In this document: in pieces, positions 44,424 through 52,735 of the stretch
Layout of the letters: each line of letters begins with the position of its first letter
How positions within the stretch are numbered: the first letter of the stretch is position 1
Source: Symbiodinium sp. CCMP2592
Taxonomy: Eukaryota > Sar > Dinophyceae > Suessiales > Symbiodiniaceae
Assembly: GCA_905221615.1 (NCBI GenBank)
Contig: CAJNDT010000503.1
Location: 62,001-126,000 of the forward strand
Reading direction: 5' to 3'
DNA length: 64,000 bases
Notes under the pieces: generated by a model
Database searches by the model: none
What the model was told of the DNA's origin: nothing
Seen by the model: only the letters and a program-made list of their open reading frames with translations
Position numbers and translations under genes: made by a program

Positions 44424-47400
44424 GCAGGAGGATAGAGGTGAACGCCAAGCTACTCACTTGTCGCCACTTAACTACTCGACTGACATGGTTTCCGCGCAAT
44501 GTATCAAAAGAAGTCGACACGGCAGCTGTGCTGCCAGGCGGAGGGGCAGCAACATCTCCGGGCCGTTGGGTGCCACCAGTGCCTGCATCGGTACGCCAGG
44601 AAGTCTGCCCGTGGCCATCTGGTCCGGTGGAAGCCGCAGCAGTGGACATACTGGGGCCGGCAGGACCTGGAGTCCCAGGCGTAGGACCTTGCAAGGGAAC
44701 AGTCCCATTACCTGGAACGTAACCTGATGTGCCAACCGGGAAGGCGTCCATGGGCATAAATGCTAAGACGATGACTTCGCCAGGTTGCACTGGCAAAACA
44801 GCAGGCAGGATGCAAGGGCCAAGATCCGGGTGAAGTCGACAGAGCAGGAAGCCACGGGGACAGCGCGGATCAAAACGCTGGTGAAGACGCGCAGTGTCGA
44901 GGCCACCACCACCAGTGGCAAGCCTGGTAATGCCGCTGAGGGCAGGCCTGCCGTCGATGTAGCAGAGGACACCCCCATGTCTTGCTTCATGGTTGAGCGG
45001 GTCCGCTCCAAGCACGGCGATGACATTGAGGGAGAGAACCCCTTGGGCGGCATGGTCCCTGATAGCTGGATCGGGCGCGACAAGCATAAGGCTGTCAGCC
45101 CTTGCGTGCACAGCGGCTGCAACGTCGTCCCTGAAAAACGAACGCCGCCCTGGGGGCACGATAAACATGAAGTTTCCAGTGTCTGCAAGAAGCCACACGG
45201 TGTCCTGGTAGACCGCGTCGGGGGCCCAGTCAGGATTCCAGTCATGAGGAGAGGCGAGCAGCGCACCAAGGGATCGGGTTGGGATAGGGACATGTGCAGC
45301 CTGGGCGACAGGCGTGACAACAACGGTGTCACCTGTTCGCAAGTCGTAGACTGCACCCCTGGGAAGGGGCCAGGGAAGGTCACGGAGATAAAGGTCGACA
45401 ACCGCATCAGTGGCCACTCCAAGCGCTCGGAGCAAGTCATCCCTCCGAGCCACACGAGGGAGCTGCAACGCAAAGACAGCTCCATTGATCCGCGTCAAGT
45501 CGCACGCGATGGTGACTCCATCTGGGGTCCAGAAAGGGAGTGCAAGAATGAACGCAACGCCAGGGATTGTTTGCGGATATGCCACAACGAGCCTTGGCAT
45601 GCACAGCCTGGAAAATGGAGCTCTTGCGGCCCCGACCCGCTCAAGTGCGAGGTTCTCCGGACAACCAACTGGCAAACGCGCATGGACTAGCTCGGGGCAG
45701 TAGTCCTGTGCTAAGACAAGGAAGGTTCCGGGGAGATACGCGTCAGGCAGATCGACGGCCGGGGCAGTAGCAAAACCATCTGCTACAGCAGTGTCATCCG
45801 AAACCACAGTGGGTAAGCCGGAGGAGGCAGCAGAGCCTGACGGATTTGCAGTGGGACCAAAAGACTGGGGAGGGCCTGTGGGGTGACGTAGGGGGGCATC
45901 AGCATCGGGCGCGGCAGTAACGGCAGCATGTTGCTGGTCCAAGGGCCCTGCCGACGCGTGTCCTGTAACCCTGGCAGCAGGGATTGCAACGCGGCCTATA
46001 CGATAAAAGGCAACAAGTACCTGACCTGGGTAGACATCGATCTCGTCCAGGCCGTCAGGGATGTTGTGTAGACAAGCCTGCCAACCTTCGGGGGAACCCT
46101 GTCCAAGATCGACACGTAGAGTGTCGCAAGAGAGCCGGTGCCGCCTGGCGATAAGAGTCTGCCAGCCGCGTCCGAGGGCGCGCAGGTCAAGCAGCACCGC
46201 ACACCATGGAGGGGGCCCTGTCTCTGCCCCATTGCAAACAGCAAGTATGGTGCGGCACAGGAGGCCATTGAGAGTGGCATCGGTGACACGCGGCACAGCA
46301 GGAACCAACTGTAGGGAAGCAAGTGGGATGCCAAGTGCCGCGGCGACTTGTGGGCGGTGCCGAGTGGGCCGCCGAGGGTCGGTCAAATGCAGAACTATTT
46401 CATCGTGGTAAACAAGGGCATATGCATCTGGCGCAGCATGTTCGGCAGCTGGCATACTGCGGCGCCACATACGCCAATCAGTAAGCATCCAAGCAAGCGA
46501 TAGTGGCCGCGGTGGGACAAACTCGGGCGGTGTAAAGAAGACAACAAGCCCGGTCCACAGGTGGACCCGCACGTCAGTGCCCAGGGGCTGTGGGTCATCC
46601 CCCACATAAACTGCTACACCAAGGTTAAATTGGATGTCAGCAAGATGCAGAAGGGCTATCTTATCGGCATAGCTTGGCGCAGCCACAGCAAATCGGCGGC
46701 CATCAAGGCGCGTTGTGTCTAGACAGACTATCTGCCCCTGTCGTTGCCAATCAGCGATCGCGACCACAACACCTATGCCCTGCTGTGGCTGAGGCTCCGC
46801 TGGTGCCAGAACATGGAACCATTGACTGTGCACACTGTTGCGGGCATGATGGACTGTGTCCAAGGCTTCGATAAGGGTAGCAGGGTAGCGGATAAAAACA
46901 GCGACATGCTCAGGGGCATACCCAGGTGCATACAGTGCAAAGAGCGCAAGACGATCTGCGATGTCTGCGTCCTCAGGATCCTCTGAATCGCTGGAGCCAG
47001 GAATCACTTCCGCATCTGCAGCTGGCAGGTAGCGCCAGGCTTCGCCTAATCGCGGAGCGAAATACCGAAGGACAGCAAGGGCATGGCGGGAAGCAGCGCT
47101 GTCGGATTGCGGTTCCAGAAGGAGCTTGGCACAGCGAAGGCGATGGGCAATGTGCTGCCTACGGACCTGTGCAACCACAAGGGCAAGGAACAAAATCCCG
47201 AGGAAAAGGCCCCAAAACCCTATGGTGTGGGTGTATGTCTCGCGGCCAACAGGGCCAGCGAGATTAGTGCCAGTGTGCGGGGGAATTAAACCATAAAGTG
47301 TACCCGGGGCGGCACAAGCATTATGCAGCTGTTCACTAAGCGTACACCCTATAACTAGCTTGACGGCAAGGCCGTGGCCGTCAGGGCGATTAGGGTGCGC

Positions 47401-50400
47401 GGCACCCTCGCGGCGTCGTTTACGATTGCGATTGCCCGGTGTAGGGGCAGGGGCAGGCTTAGGTGCTGGTGGCACAGAAGACGTGCTGCTGGAGTCGTCC
47501 GCGTCGGACTCGTCATCTGGAGGAACAGGCCCCTCAGTGGCTCCTGGCTCAAGCAAGTCGTCCTCGTAGGCGACTTTCAGGACCTGACCATTATCGATGC
47601 GTAAAAAGGTTTTTTCCCCTTCGCGTTCTGGCGTACCCCCGGTAACAGAGGTATAGAAGCCGGAGGGCATTGGGTCGAACTCCTGGAGGAGAAGGTCCAA
47701 GTCGACCCTTCCGGTCGGTGCAATGTGCCAAGTGATATCGGCAAGCATGGCGCGCCGGTCCACAGCATATGCAATGCAAGGCGGCCGGGGCCGGGCCGGA
47801 GGAAGCGGCGGCCCGATGGGCTGCTCAGTGGCGATCAACACGGCTCTGCACACAAAACCCTGGAAGTTGTAGTCAGCTACCCTGGGGTGTAGGGTCTGCA
47901 AGGATGCACGATGCTCTTCATAACGGAGAAAGGCAACCGCAAACTGTCGCAGGGCAACATACGACGTCGAAGCCGAAGCAGGAAAATCGACAATGGTATT
48001 CCAGGCGTCGGTGAGCAGATAGAAGGGCGTCTGAAGAAAGCCACCGAAATCAGGCACAGGCAGGTGCCAGCCGTCGGGCTGGTTCAGCATATCCGGCAAC
48101 CAAGAGACACCTGGCAAAGCAGCTTGTGCGGGAAGGAGAAAAATGACGTCTCCTTTGCTCAGAAACAGTGCCTCATGTGCCTGGTGCAGATGACCTTGGT
48201 GCGCGACTCTAAAGCCTAATGAAGGCTTGAGACTCACTTGTGCCAAAACGGAGCCGGGATAAATGCCGCTCTCAAAGCATGCAGCGAAAAGCCTGCCGTC
48301 GATAGCACGAGCGTCAACAATGACGCACACAGCCTGAGTGGCCCACCCTGGCAGCGCGATAAAGGTGCAAAATCGCGAGTCGGGTTGGGGTTGTGCCACC
48401 ACAAGGTGTTCATATGTGGTTTCGAGAAGCTCGCGGCGCCGTGCCAGAAGTGCATCGCACGCCCGCTGAGGTGTGCAAGGAATGTCAAGCGAGAGCTCGT
48501 AGGTGGCAGGCGCAACTCTAGGACAGAGAACGAGGAACCCCACATGTATAGGTGACCCAAGACCAACGTGAGGCGGCACTGGAGCTGACGCAGCTGTCAA
48601 AGGGCATGCATTGGCAGCAGATGCAGGACAGGCTGTGCGTGGCGATGCAACTGAAGCAGCATCAACGGGTGCGTCCTCACACTCATAGCCAAGGGTAAGT
48701 ACACGTCCATCAGCGACTGGTAGGCCCTCCCGCCGCAGCAGGTCGTGCTCGGCGAATGTCCGGAAGCCCCGTGGCGGGCGAAGGCCAAGCATGCGTACGC
48801 CGTCTTGCGTAGGGACAACCAATCCATCTCCCTCGAAGAGAAAGCCCAGCCCCCTGGCGGTCTGACGAGCATCGAGGAACACGAAAGACCCTAGATTCGG
48901 ACCAGGGGGCAGGTGCTCCGCTCTAAAATCGACGGCACAGATTTTGTCGTACAACAAGCCATGGTGCACAACGTCTGCTAATGGCTCAGTTGGGTGCCCG
49001 AAGCTAACATGTTGTACTTGGCGGTCCATATGGTCGGCAATGGCCTGCTGTAGATCATCGGTAAAGGTCCCGTAGAACGGGAAGCTGCACACTGTCTGTG
49101 GCATAATGACGAGCCAAGCTGAGGTCGGTCGCTCAAGTAGGATCTGGTCCGGTTCGCGCTGCCACGCTGACGGGCTGGCAAGAAGGACGGAGAGGTCTGC
49201 ATCTCGTATGAGCGGCTCGTCTCTCGGCGAGATACAGATCACATCACCGCCTGCAAGATGGGCCTCGCTGCCTGCAGCAAGTGGCTCAAACTCGTTGGGC
49301 ATGTAGGCGTGCCATAGCTCATCAGTACGCATAGCGACTGCTGTTTCCAGATCCCGATAAGTGAGTGGGTTGTGGAAAACGTGAGCATAGGTGGGGCCGC
49401 GTAACCTCGAGAAGTCGAGCAATACAACTTGGCGGCGGTCTTCGGGTACCCAGTCGGGCACGACAAGAAAACTGGCGTAGCCGCATCCTGGCTGGGGCCT
49501 AGCAGGCAGCAGGTGTGCAGGGGACAGGCGCTGAACTAAAGCAGAAGCTGTAGCAACCTGAGCCGTGAGTGCAGTTTCATCGACCTGGCTGGAGACGTTC
49601 AGAACAAGATGCTCCGTACGGTAACCTGCGGCGAAGACTAAACAATGCAACACGGGATCGTCAGGGCCACTGGCAGCAGTAGTAGTCAGAGAGTCAGGGG
49701 CAGGTGCGGCATGGGCATCTGAGCTAGCTGCAGGGTCAGCGGCGAGAGGCTCACCTGGACAAGCTGTAGCCCAGTGGCGCGTGAGTAGAGCACCAGCCTG
49801 ATCTTCACCGGGCATCGCCCAAACCTGGTGGGGAAGTGAATAGAGGATGAGGGCGGTGTATAGACGCGCAAGCCAGCTAGGTGCTGTGGCGTGGCGTCTT
49901 ACCTGCGGCCGTCGAGAGGCATGGGGGCAACCCGCAGTCCACACAATGGGAGGCTGCGTGCCGATTGAGGCAGCAACTGCGATGGCAGACAACCATCCTG
50001 GCGCGTTGGGAGTGTGGTCCCTCCGGTGTGGGGCAGAGGCAAGCCTGCGGCCAAGAAGGGATCTATACCAAATCCAGATCAAATACCCGAGGCAACCAAC
50101 GGCTAGAGTCCGCCCACAGGCGGCAAGAACGCCTTCACACCAGGCCTCATCAAAGGAGCACAGCGTCGCCTGGGCACAGGCATGAAAGGCAGGGATGGCA
50201 TTCGTCGAAATCCGGGCATAACGCAAACAAGTTACGGAAGATGCTGCGGGGCAGGCGGCTTTGGTGACTAGAGCAATGGAAGCTCCTAACCAAAGACCAG
50301 AAAACCTATAGCCATCGAGGAACCCAAAAACCGAAAGGTCAAGTTCTGGGCAGGCACTGCAGGGGGGGGCTACCGCGGTCAATGCCCCAGAGCCACCGAT

Positions 50401-51234
50401 GCATTTGTTTGGCACCGGGTAGCCGCCCCCGTCACACACTGAAGGAGCCCGGGAAACCTCACAGAGGACGTCCGGGGATCCGGTATCATGAAACTGATCT
50501 GTGCCACAGGAGGCGTCCTTCAAGCAGCATGCTTCGCTGGAATCTAGAGGAGAGGAACCGCGAAGCTGCAAGGCTGACGCGTGGTGACGAAAAAGTCGAT
50601 CCTGGCAGGTTACCGCCCCAGAGCCACCGATGCGGTTATTAGGCACGCTGCACACAGGAGAAGGGCAGGTGAGGCTCACCCACTCCGATGCATCGGAGAT
50701 GCAAGACAAAACTGGACCACGTCGGCTGGCGGAGGCAGGGGGCGTGGTGCGGCTGGGAGCACACCATGTCCGAGGGACAGGCAGACAACCTTGGGGTGAG
50801 GTAAATGCAAAATCGTCGCCGCTCAGGAATGAGGGCAACTGCGGCAGGGCCCCAGAACCAAAGCGGTCAAGAAAACCGTTGGCTCCAAAGGCAGAGGAGG
50901 ACGGGCCCGTCCAAAGCATGCCAACCTTCCAAGCCCAAGAAGGCAGCACCCCTTGGAGGGAGCCGGCAACGAAGGAAGAAAACAGCCACTTGCAGGAAGC
51001 AAAACCTGTACAGTGGAAGAAACCAGAGAGACATGTACAACCTACACTACGACGGCTCAGTTCAGCCTGGGCTATGGCATGGGTGCTCAGCCTGACCCCA
51101 CTGCATTGACCGGAGGAAACATGGTAACAGATGCAGCTACCAGGGGCCCAAAGACCCGGGTAGCCGCAACCGTACAGCGGCTCCTCAAGCCTGCAGGTGG
51201 GGTGGCTAAACACCCTTTGCTCAGAAATAGTCAT
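44266..51234 (-). CDS. Element 2 ORF2: 2322-residue four-module membrane polyprotein
   Basis: Start chosen at ATG 51234, which overlaps the ORF1 stop; the frame stays open further upstream only as a shadow of ORF1. Residues ~1-380 are Cys/Ser-rich with a duplicated VPNxxIGGSGAxT motif. Hydrophobic segments follow at ~385-410 (LGYLIWIWYRSLLG) and ~470-490 (YTALILYSLPHQVWAM). Four related modules lie at about 530-850, 896-1226, 1428-1745 and 1832-2161. Between the second and third are an acidic Ser/Asp linker, a basic KRRREG patch and a clear transmembrane helix (GFWGLFLGILFLALVVAQV, ~1337-1357). The modules match no family I recognise. The length is extraordinary for a retrotransposon protein. 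Function unknown; a membrane-bound scaffold or capsid-like role is speculative. Confidence 0.8.
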   Translation of the reverse strand: MTISEQRVFSHPTCRLEEPLYGCGYPGLWAPGSCICYHVSSGQCSGVRLSTHAIAQAELSRRSVGCTCLSGFFHCTGFASCKWLFSSFVAGSLQGVLPSWAWKVGMLWTGPSSSAFGANGFLDRFGSGALPQLPSFLSGDDFAFTSPQGCLPVPRTWCAPSRTTPPASASRRGPVLSCISDASEWVSLTCPSPVCSVPNNRIGGSGAVTCQDRLFRHHASALQLRGSSPLDSSEACCLKDASCGTDQFHDTGSPDVLCEVSRAPSVCDGGGYPVPNKCIGGSGALTAVAPPCSACPELDLSVFGFLDGYRFSGLWLGASIALVTKAACPAASSVTCLRYARISTNAIPAFHACAQATLCSFDEAWCEGVLAACGRTLAVGCLGYLIWIWYRSLLGRRLASAPHRRDHTPNAPGWLSAIAVAASIGTQPPIVWTAGCPHASRRPQVRRHATAPSWLARLYTALILYSLPHQVWAMPGEDQAGALLTRHWATACPGEPLAADPAASSDAHAAPAPDSLTTTAASGPDDPVLHCLVFAAGYRTEHLVLNVSSQVDETALTAQVATASALVQRLSPAHLLPARPQPGCGYASFLVVPDWVPEDRRQVVLLDFSRLRGPTYAHVFHNPLTYRDLETAVAMRTDELWHAYMPNEFEPLAAGSEAHLAGGDVICISPRDEPLIRDADLSVLLASPSAWQREPDQILLERPTSAWLVIMPQTVCSFPFYGTFTDDLQQAIADHMDRQVQHVSFGHPTEPLADVVHHGLLYDKICAVDFRAEHLPPGPNLGSFVFLDARQTARGLGFLFEGDGLVVPTQDGVRMLGLRPPRGFRTFAEHDLLRREGLPVADGRVLTLGYECEDAPVDAASVASPRTACPASAANACPLTAASAPVPPHVGLGSPIHVGFLVLCPRVAPATYELSLDIPCTPQRACDALLARRRELLETTYEHLVVAQPQPDSRFCTFIALPGWATQAVCVIVDARAIDGRLFAACFESGIYPGSVLAQVSLKPSLGFRVAHQGHLHQAHEALFLSKGDVIFLLPAQAALPGVSWLPDMLNQPDGWHLPVPDFGGFLQTPFYLLTDAWNTIVDFPASASTSYVALRQFAVAFLRYEEHRASLQTLHPRVADYNFQGFVCRAVLIATEQPIGPPLPPARPRPPCIAYAVDRRAMLADITWHIAPTGRVDLDLLLQEFDPMPSGFYTSVTGGTPEREGEKTFLRIDNGQVLKVAYEDDLLEPGATEGPVPPDDESDADDSSSTSSVPPAPKPAPAPTPGNRNRKRRREGAAHPNRPDGHGLAVKLVIGCTLSEQLHNACAAPGTLYGLIPPHTGTNLAGPVGRETYTHTIGFWGLFLGILFLALVVAQVRRQHIAHRLRCAKLLLEPQSDSAASRHALAVLRYFAPRLGEAWRYLPAADAEVIPGSSDSEDPEDADIADRLALFALYAPGYAPEHVAVFIRYPATLIEALDTVHHARNSVHSQWFHVLAPAEPQPQQGIGVVVAIADWQRQGQIVCLDTTRLDGRRFAVAAPSYADKIALLHLADIQFNLGVAVYVGDDPQPLGTDVRVHLWTGLVVFFTPPEFVPPRPLSLAWMLTDWRMWRRSMPAAEHAAPDAYALVYHDEIVLHLTDPRRPTRHRPQVAAALGIPLASLQLVPAVPRVTDATLNGLLCRTILAVCNGAETGPPPWCAVLLDLRALGRGWQTLIARRHRLSCDTLRVDLGQGSPEGWQACLHNIPDGLDEIDVYPGQVLVAFYRIGRVAIPAARVTGHASAGPLDQQHAAVTAAPDADAPLRHPTGPPQSFGPTANPSGSAASSGLPTVVSDDTAVADGFATAPAVDLPDAYLPGTFLVLAQDYCPELVHARLPVGCPENLALERVGAARAPFSRLCMPRLVVAYPQTIPGVAFILALPFWTPDGVTIACDLTRINGAVFALQLPRVARRDDLLRALGVATDAVVDLYLRDLPWPLPRGAVYDLRTGDTVVVTPVAQAAHVPIPTRSLGALLASPHDWNPDWAPDAVYQDTVWLLADTGNFMFIVPPGRRSFFRDDVAAAVHARADSLMLVAPDPAIRDHAAQGVLSLNVIAVLGADPLNHEARHGGVLCYIDGRPALSGITRLATGGGGLDTARLHQRFDPRCPRGFLLCRLHPDLGPCILPAVLPVQPGEVIVLAFMPMDAFPVGTSGYVPGNGTVPLQGPTPGTPGPAGPSMSTAAASTGPDGHGQTSWRTDAGTGGTQRPGDVAAPPPGSTAAVSTSFDTLRGNHVSRVVKWRQVSSLAFTSILLHGGLRLISCSLAIVRAFGARETPRLAASPRPSPACRRHNTCCYRCTHRYHTW
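44750..45738 (-). repeat. ORF2 module D
   Basis: Fourth module of ORF2 (about residues 1832-2161). Landmarks are FLVLAQDYCPELV, FILALPFWTPDGVTIACD, INGAVFALQLP, GDTVVVTP, LASPHDWNPDW, VWLLADTG, RCPRGFLLCRL and QPGEVIVLAF. It is the copy nearest in layout to the single module of element 1, sharing the DWNP/HWNP block. Confidence 0.75.
45998..46950 (-). repeat. ORF2 module C
   Basis: Third module (about 1428-1745). Landmarks are LFALYAPGYAPEHVAVFI, VVAIADWQRQGQIVCLD, LDGRRFAVAAP, LVVFFTP, AWMLTDWRMW, LLCRTILAV, AVLLDLRALGRGWQTL and YPGQVLVAFY. It lies just after the transmembrane helix at ~1337-1357. Confidence 0.75.
47164..47226 (-). other. Transmembrane helix between ORF2 modules B and C
   Basis: About 21 uninterrupted hydrophobic residues (GFWGLFLGILFLALVVAQV) followed by RRQHIAHRLR. 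The basic flank would favour that end on the cytosolic side. It divides the polyprotein into two halves of two modules each. Confidence 0.75.
47557..48547 (-). repeat. ORF2 module B
   Basis: Second module (about 896-1226). Landmarks are FLVLCPRVAPATYELSLDIP, FIALPGWATQAVCVIVD, IDGRLFAACF, GDVIFLLP, MLNQPDGW, FYLLTDAW, FDPMPSGFYTSV and NGQVLKVAYEDD. It is followed by the acidic DDESDADDSSST linker, which has a counterpart after the single module of element 1. Confidence 0.75.
48684..49650 (-). repeat. ORF2 module A
   Basis: First module (about 530-850). Landmarks are LVFAAGYRTEHLVLNV, FLVVPDWVPEDRRQVVLLD, GDVICISP, LASPSAWQREPDQ, FVFLDARQTARGLGF, RPPRGFRTF and GRVLTLGYE. It begins about 40 residues after a hydrophobic segment. 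Confidence 0.75.
50384..50633 (-). repeat. Duplicated segment in the Cys-rich N-terminus of ORF2
   Basis: The 19 bases GCCCCAGAGCCACCGATGC (+ strand) occur identically at 50384-50402 and 50615-50633, exactly 231 bases (77 codons) apart. Both encode IGGSGA in frame, within VPNKCIGGSGALT and VPNNRIGGSGAVT. The whole-codon spacing fits an internal duplication of coding sequence. Confidence 0.7.
51231..51234 (-). promoter_or_regulatory. ATGA start/stop overlap between ORF1 and ORF2
   Basis: On the - strand the ORF2 ATG (51234-51232) overlaps the ORF1 TGA (51233-51231). It is equivalent to TGATG at 4609-4613 in element 1 and probably mediates coupled translation of ORF2. Confidence 0.7.
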
Positions 51235-52451
51235 CCCATGCGTCCCAAGCCAGGCGAAGCCGCCCGCTCGGCTGCACAAGGTGACGATTCGGACTCGGAG
51301 AGGTCGAAGACCGGAGCCGGCGTTGGCGTAGCACCCTCGCTGTCCACAGCAGTAGATGCCGGTGCCGGGCCAAAGGCTCCCAAAGCACTGGGCGCTGCCC
51401 CATCTGGAAATGGCATATGCATATTGGCAGCCAAAAGTTCCATAGCACGACGTTGCTCCAGCTTCTGGTCGAGAGAAAGGCTTCCTGTCGGTGGGAGCGG
51501 TGCAGCAGGACGCTGCTTCACACTTTGCCGTCCCCTCCCGGAGGTAGAGGCATGCCTGGTTCTGCTGCCCGGGGAGGGCTCCGGTGTAGGAGCTGCCGCA
51601 TGTTTGTGACCTCCAGGTGATTCGACATAGGGCACCCCCATGGTGGCCGCATCGTCTCCATGGGGCATATCGGTAGGCATAGCAGTCAAGTGAGCAGTAG
51701 TACCACCACCATGCTGAGCAGCCAAAGCGGAGGCCCTGGGGTCGCTTGGCAACAGCCCAGGCGGAGCTGAGGAAGCCGGAGGCTCGCCAATACCCGCACT
51801 CAGAGAGCGTACAGCAGCCATGGCAGCAGCCAGGAAACCAGAGGCGGGGCGTTCCGGTGCCAGATTGCAAGCCTGCATCATCTGGTCCCAAGCCGCATCC
51901 TGGGGAGGTTCCACAGCAGCCTTGGGCAGGGTACCATAGAGGGCAACCGCTTGCATCTTTTCGGCTGCTTCGCGACCAGTGGTGCTGGCTTGCTGAATCT
52001 CCGTTTCCAAGCGCTTCTGGTCCGCCTCGAAAGCGCGTTGCTGCTTGAGGAAGGCAACTTTCATGCCCCTTTCGTACGCAGCCCATTGCTGTTTCTTGTA
52101 CTCTTTGTCCTCCTGCAGCTTGTATATGCGGGAGTCGGCTCGCTTCGCCTGCGTCAGGATCTTCTGGAGCTCCTTGCGGAAGTCCGAGGTCTCGTGCATG
52201 CCATCCATGGGGACATCTGTGGCAGCAGCGGCGGCTGTTCCGGGTGCGGGGCGCTGATCGTTGACAGCAACCTGGTCGTAGCGGGTCTCGGCACCAATCT
52301 GTGCCGCACGCTGTGAGCGCGGCGACACCGGCCACGAGCCACGCCAGTACTTGTACTTGTCGCCTTGCTGCTGGTACGAGTCTCGGCCGTAGGCAGGGTC
52401 TTGTCCGTGCTCTTTCCATTTCTGTCCACCTCGCTTGCGTCCGCCACCCAT
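51231..52451 (-). CDS. Element 2 ORF1: coiled-coil RNA-binding-type protein
   Basis: 406 residues from ATG 52451, chosen because the product then begins MGGGRKRGG, parallel to MGKRNQ in element 1 (an in-frame ATG at 52529 would add 26 residues). The N-terminus is Lys/Arg/Gly/Gln/Tyr/Trp-rich. A charged coiled coil at about 88-165 (ELQKILTQAKRADSRIYKLQ onward) aligns with that of element 1. The long Pro/Ala/Ser-rich C-terminal part contains SLDQKLEQRR, matching SLAEKLEARR in element 1, and an acidic Ser/Glu tail. It is presumed to bind element RNA. No zinc knuckle or RRM is visible. Confidence 0.85.
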   Translation of the reverse strand: MGGGRKRGGQKWKEHGQDPAYGRDSYQQQGDKYKYWRGSWPVSPRSQRAAQIGAETRYDQVAVNDQRPAPGTAAAAATDVPMDGMHETSDFRKELQKILTQAKRADSRIYKLQEDKEYKKQQWAAYERGMKVAFLKQQRAFEADQKRLETEIQQASTTGREAAEKMQAVALYGTLPKAAVEPPQDAAWDQMMQACNLAPERPASGFLAAAMAAVRSLSAGIGEPPASSAPPGLLPSDPRASALAAQHGGGTTAHLTAMPTDMPHGDDAATMGVPYVESPGGHKHAAAPTPEPSPGSRTRHASTSGRGRQSVKQRPAAPLPPTGSLSLDQKLEQRRAMELLAANMHMPFPDGAAPSALGAFGPAPASTAVDSEGATPTPAPVFDLSESESSPCAAERAASPGLGRMG

Positions 52452-52660
52452 GCGGAGCTCTGCAAACCTGGGTCGCGTATGGTGAGCAGCAAGCAGACGA
52501 AGGTCTCGGCGCCAGGGTGGGAGTCCCAAGTCGCGGCAGCGATGGACTCGACCACGGGCCCTGGAGCGTTTCCGACGGGCCGCCCGATGCCAAGTCGGGC
52601 TTCTCTCCGCCGTGGCGTGCTACAGCACTGGGGATTCGGCTATGCCTGTGCTACGGGCAG

Positions 52661-52676
52661 GCTCGATCCGAAACCC
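52661..52676 (-). promoter_or_regulatory. Conserved 5' terminus of element 2
   Basis: GGGTTTCGGATCGAGC on the - strand, identical to 3243-3258 of element 1, then CCCCAGTGCT at 52633-52624 as in element 1. The sequence is preceded by TATA, as element 1 is by TATAT. It marks the full-length 5' end. Confidence 0.7.
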
Positions 52677-52696
52677 TATAAGGGCCTTAAGAATTA

Positions 52697-52735
52697 GAAC
52701 AGGGTTTTGGGGAATATGATACTACAATCATAACA
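52697..52735. repeat. GAAYAGGGTTTTGGGG family short repeat next to element 2
   Basis: GAACAGGGTTTTGGGG followed by ATACTACAATCATAA resembles the units at 55155-55260. It lies 20 bases outside the element 2 5' end, so element 2 may have inserted into or beside such a short element. Confidence 0.6.

Larger units (their letters stand above)
38730..52676 (-). mobile_element. Giant LINE-like retrotransposon, element 2
   Basis: About 13.9 kb. From its 5' end at 52676 (GGGTTTCGGATCGAGC, identical to element 1) it encodes ORF1 (406 residues), ORF2 (2322 residues with four ~320-residue modules and membrane segments), ORF3 (membrane segment, RNase H, start of the endonuclease) and ORF4 (rest of the endonuclease, RT, zinc fingers). 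ORF1/ORF2 overlap by ATGA. ORF2/ORF3 and ORF3/ORF4 overlap by 158 and 185 bases, each with a +1 frame change. This is much longer than typical LINEs of 4-8 kb. The 3' boundary is approximate; telomere-like TTTAGGG units follow it. No LTRs were seen. Confidence 0.88.

Noticed and set aside
47530..47550. TGGCTCAAG spliced-leader-like match
   Set aside because: A nine-base match inside the coding sequence of ORF2 is expected by chance in a window of this size; a similar one near 53475 was dismissed for the same reason.
51235..52593. Upstream part of the long - strand frame (453 further codons before ATG 51234)
   Set aside because: It overlaps ORF1 in another frame. ORF1 has a homologue in element 1 and normal composition, while this frame does not, so it is a shadow.
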